From contig CANHYZ010000195.1 in the NCBI GenBank assembly GCA_947464885.1, positions 1 through 5,065 of the forward strand: DNA of 5,065 nucleotides. Reading direction: 5' to 3'. The number at the start of each line of letters is the position of its first letter. Within the stretch, counting starts at the first letter, position 1. The position numbers and the translations under genes were made by a program. The notes beneath the pieces are model-generated. The model was not told the origin of the DNA. It made no database searches and saw nothing but the letters and a program-made list of their open reading frames with translations. Origin of the DNA: Flavobacteriales bacterium (GTDB lineage: Bacteria; Bacteroidota; Bacteroidia; Flavobacteriales_D; Sanyastnellaceae). Of the stretch, positions 4,445-5,065 are shown piece by piece.

Positions 4445-5065
4445 ATGACTATGAGAAACTGGACCCCCATAAAAGAATACACCGACATTCGGTTTGAATA
4501 CTTCGAAGGCATCGCCAAGATTACCATCAACCGCCCGCAGGTCTACAACGCTTTTCGTCCCGAAACCAACATGGAGATGATCGAAGCGATGGACATCGCG
4601 CGTGAGCGCAGCGACATCGCTGTGATCGTGCTCACCGGCGAAGGCGACAAAGCCTTCTGCAGCGGAGGCGATCAGAATGTGAAGGGTGTTGGCGGCTACA
4701 TCGGTGAAGACGGTGTACCTCGTTTGAATGTACTCGATCTTCACAAGCGCATCCGCGAAATGCCAAAGCCTGTTATCGCCATGGTTAACGGATACGCTAT
4801 TGGCGGTGGTCACGTGCTGCACGTGGTCTGCGACATTACCTTGGCTTCCGACAATGCACGCTTCGGACAAACAGGTCCGAAAGTGGGAAGCTTCGATGCC
4901 GGCTTCGGATCGAACTATCTCGCCCGCCACGTCGGTCAAAAGAAAGCCCGTGAAATCTGGTTCCTCTGCGAACAATACACCGCGGCAGAAGCCGAAGCCA
5001 TGGGTATGGTAAATAAAGTGGTTCCTCTCGCACAGCTTGAAGACGAAACCGTGCGCTGGTGCAAG
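4445..5065 (+). CDS. menB: 1,4-dihydroxy-2-naphthoyl-CoA synthase (MenB), 3' end cut by window
   Basis: The visible 207 residues are open to the last base, about three quarters of a usual MenB (about 275-285). MenB closes the ring of o-succinylbenzoyl-CoA to give dihydroxynaphthoyl-CoA in menaquinone synthesis. It belongs to the crotonase fold. Visible landmarks are the oxyanion-hole segment C72-S-G-G-D-Q-N, G84-Y-I-G-E-D-G, the second oxyanion segment Y117-A-I-G-G-G-H-V-L-H, F140-G-Q-T-G-P-K-V-G-S-F-D-A-G, and Q165-K-K-A-R-E-I-W-F-L-C. D151 corresponds to the catalytic Asp163 of the E. coli enzyme. G144 corresponds to E. coli Gly156, the mark of the bicarbonate-dependent type; the other type has Asp there. 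The C-terminal catalytic Tyr lies beyond the window. Two in-frame ATGs compete, at 4445 and 4451, differing by two residues; I list the first. No Shine-Dalgarno sequence is seen. Menaquinone is the usual respiratory quinone in Bacteroidota, consistent with the rest of the window. Confidence 0.97.
   Translation, partial: MTMRNWTPIKEYTDIRFEYFEGIAKITINRPQVYNAFRPETNMEMIEAMDIARERSDIAVIVLTGEGDKAFCSGGDQNVKGVGGYIGEDGVPRLNVLDLHKRIREMPKPVIAMVNGYAIGGGHVLHVVCDITLASDNARFGQTGPKVGSFDAGFGSNYLARHVGQKKAREIWFLCEQYTAAEAEAMGMVNKVVPLAQLEDETVRWCK

Noticed and set aside
4427..4975. A 182-codon open frame on the minus strand opposite menB
   Set aside because: It is antisense to unmistakable MenB sequence and its translation resembles no family.

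Overview
The window looks like ordinary chromosomal DNA from a member of the Bacteroidota, probably of the Flavobacteriales/Cytophagales type with intermediate GC. Three signs support this. Starts lack usable Shine-Dalgarno sequences. Several genes are preceded by a TAnnTTTG-like -7 promoter element. The protein set is typical: a secreted protein ending in Phe with an N-terminal small beta domain, a DUF4440 lipoprotein, a rhomboid with the 'NPYxVKH..YYRLFSHxxxHAD' style of N-terminus, and a Bacteroides-like MenB. The species cannot be named from this sequence.

Layout, all genes on the + strand. (1) Positions 1-92 hold a C-rich tandem heptamer repeat at the very edge of the window and a promoter-like element. 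(2) 93-1124 encodes a secreted, probably outer-membrane protein of unknown function. (3) 1197-2237 encodes a ureohydrolase (arginase/agmatinase superfamily) with all metal ligands intact and an unassigned substrate. (4) 2271-4371 is a tight run of four genes with gaps of 0, 4 and 12 bases: a 133-residue conserved-looking unknown, a YigZ/IMPACT-family protein starting at TTG directly after the previous stop codon, a DUF4440/NTF2-like lipoprotein, and a rhomboid intramembrane protease. (5) 4372-4444 holds a second copy of the C-rich heptamer repeat and another promoter-like element. (6) 4445 to the end is menB, cut off by the window edge, for the naphthoate-forming step of menaquinone synthesis.

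No stretch longer than 100 bases lacks a gene. I see no tRNA, rRNA, CRISPR array, insertion sequence, integrase or phage gene, and no convincing intrinsic terminator. The genes do not form an obvious common pathway. The run from 2271 to 4371 is likely co-transcribed, while menB and the two upstream genes appear to have their own promoters.

I do not see a new multi-gene system. The observations most worth checking are the paired heptamer repeats (19 of 20 bases identical) in front of two unrelated genes, the in-frame TGA-TTG junction between the 133-residue unknown and yigZ, the TAnnTT(T/C)G elements lying almost on the start codons, and the unresolved substrate of the ureohydrolase.
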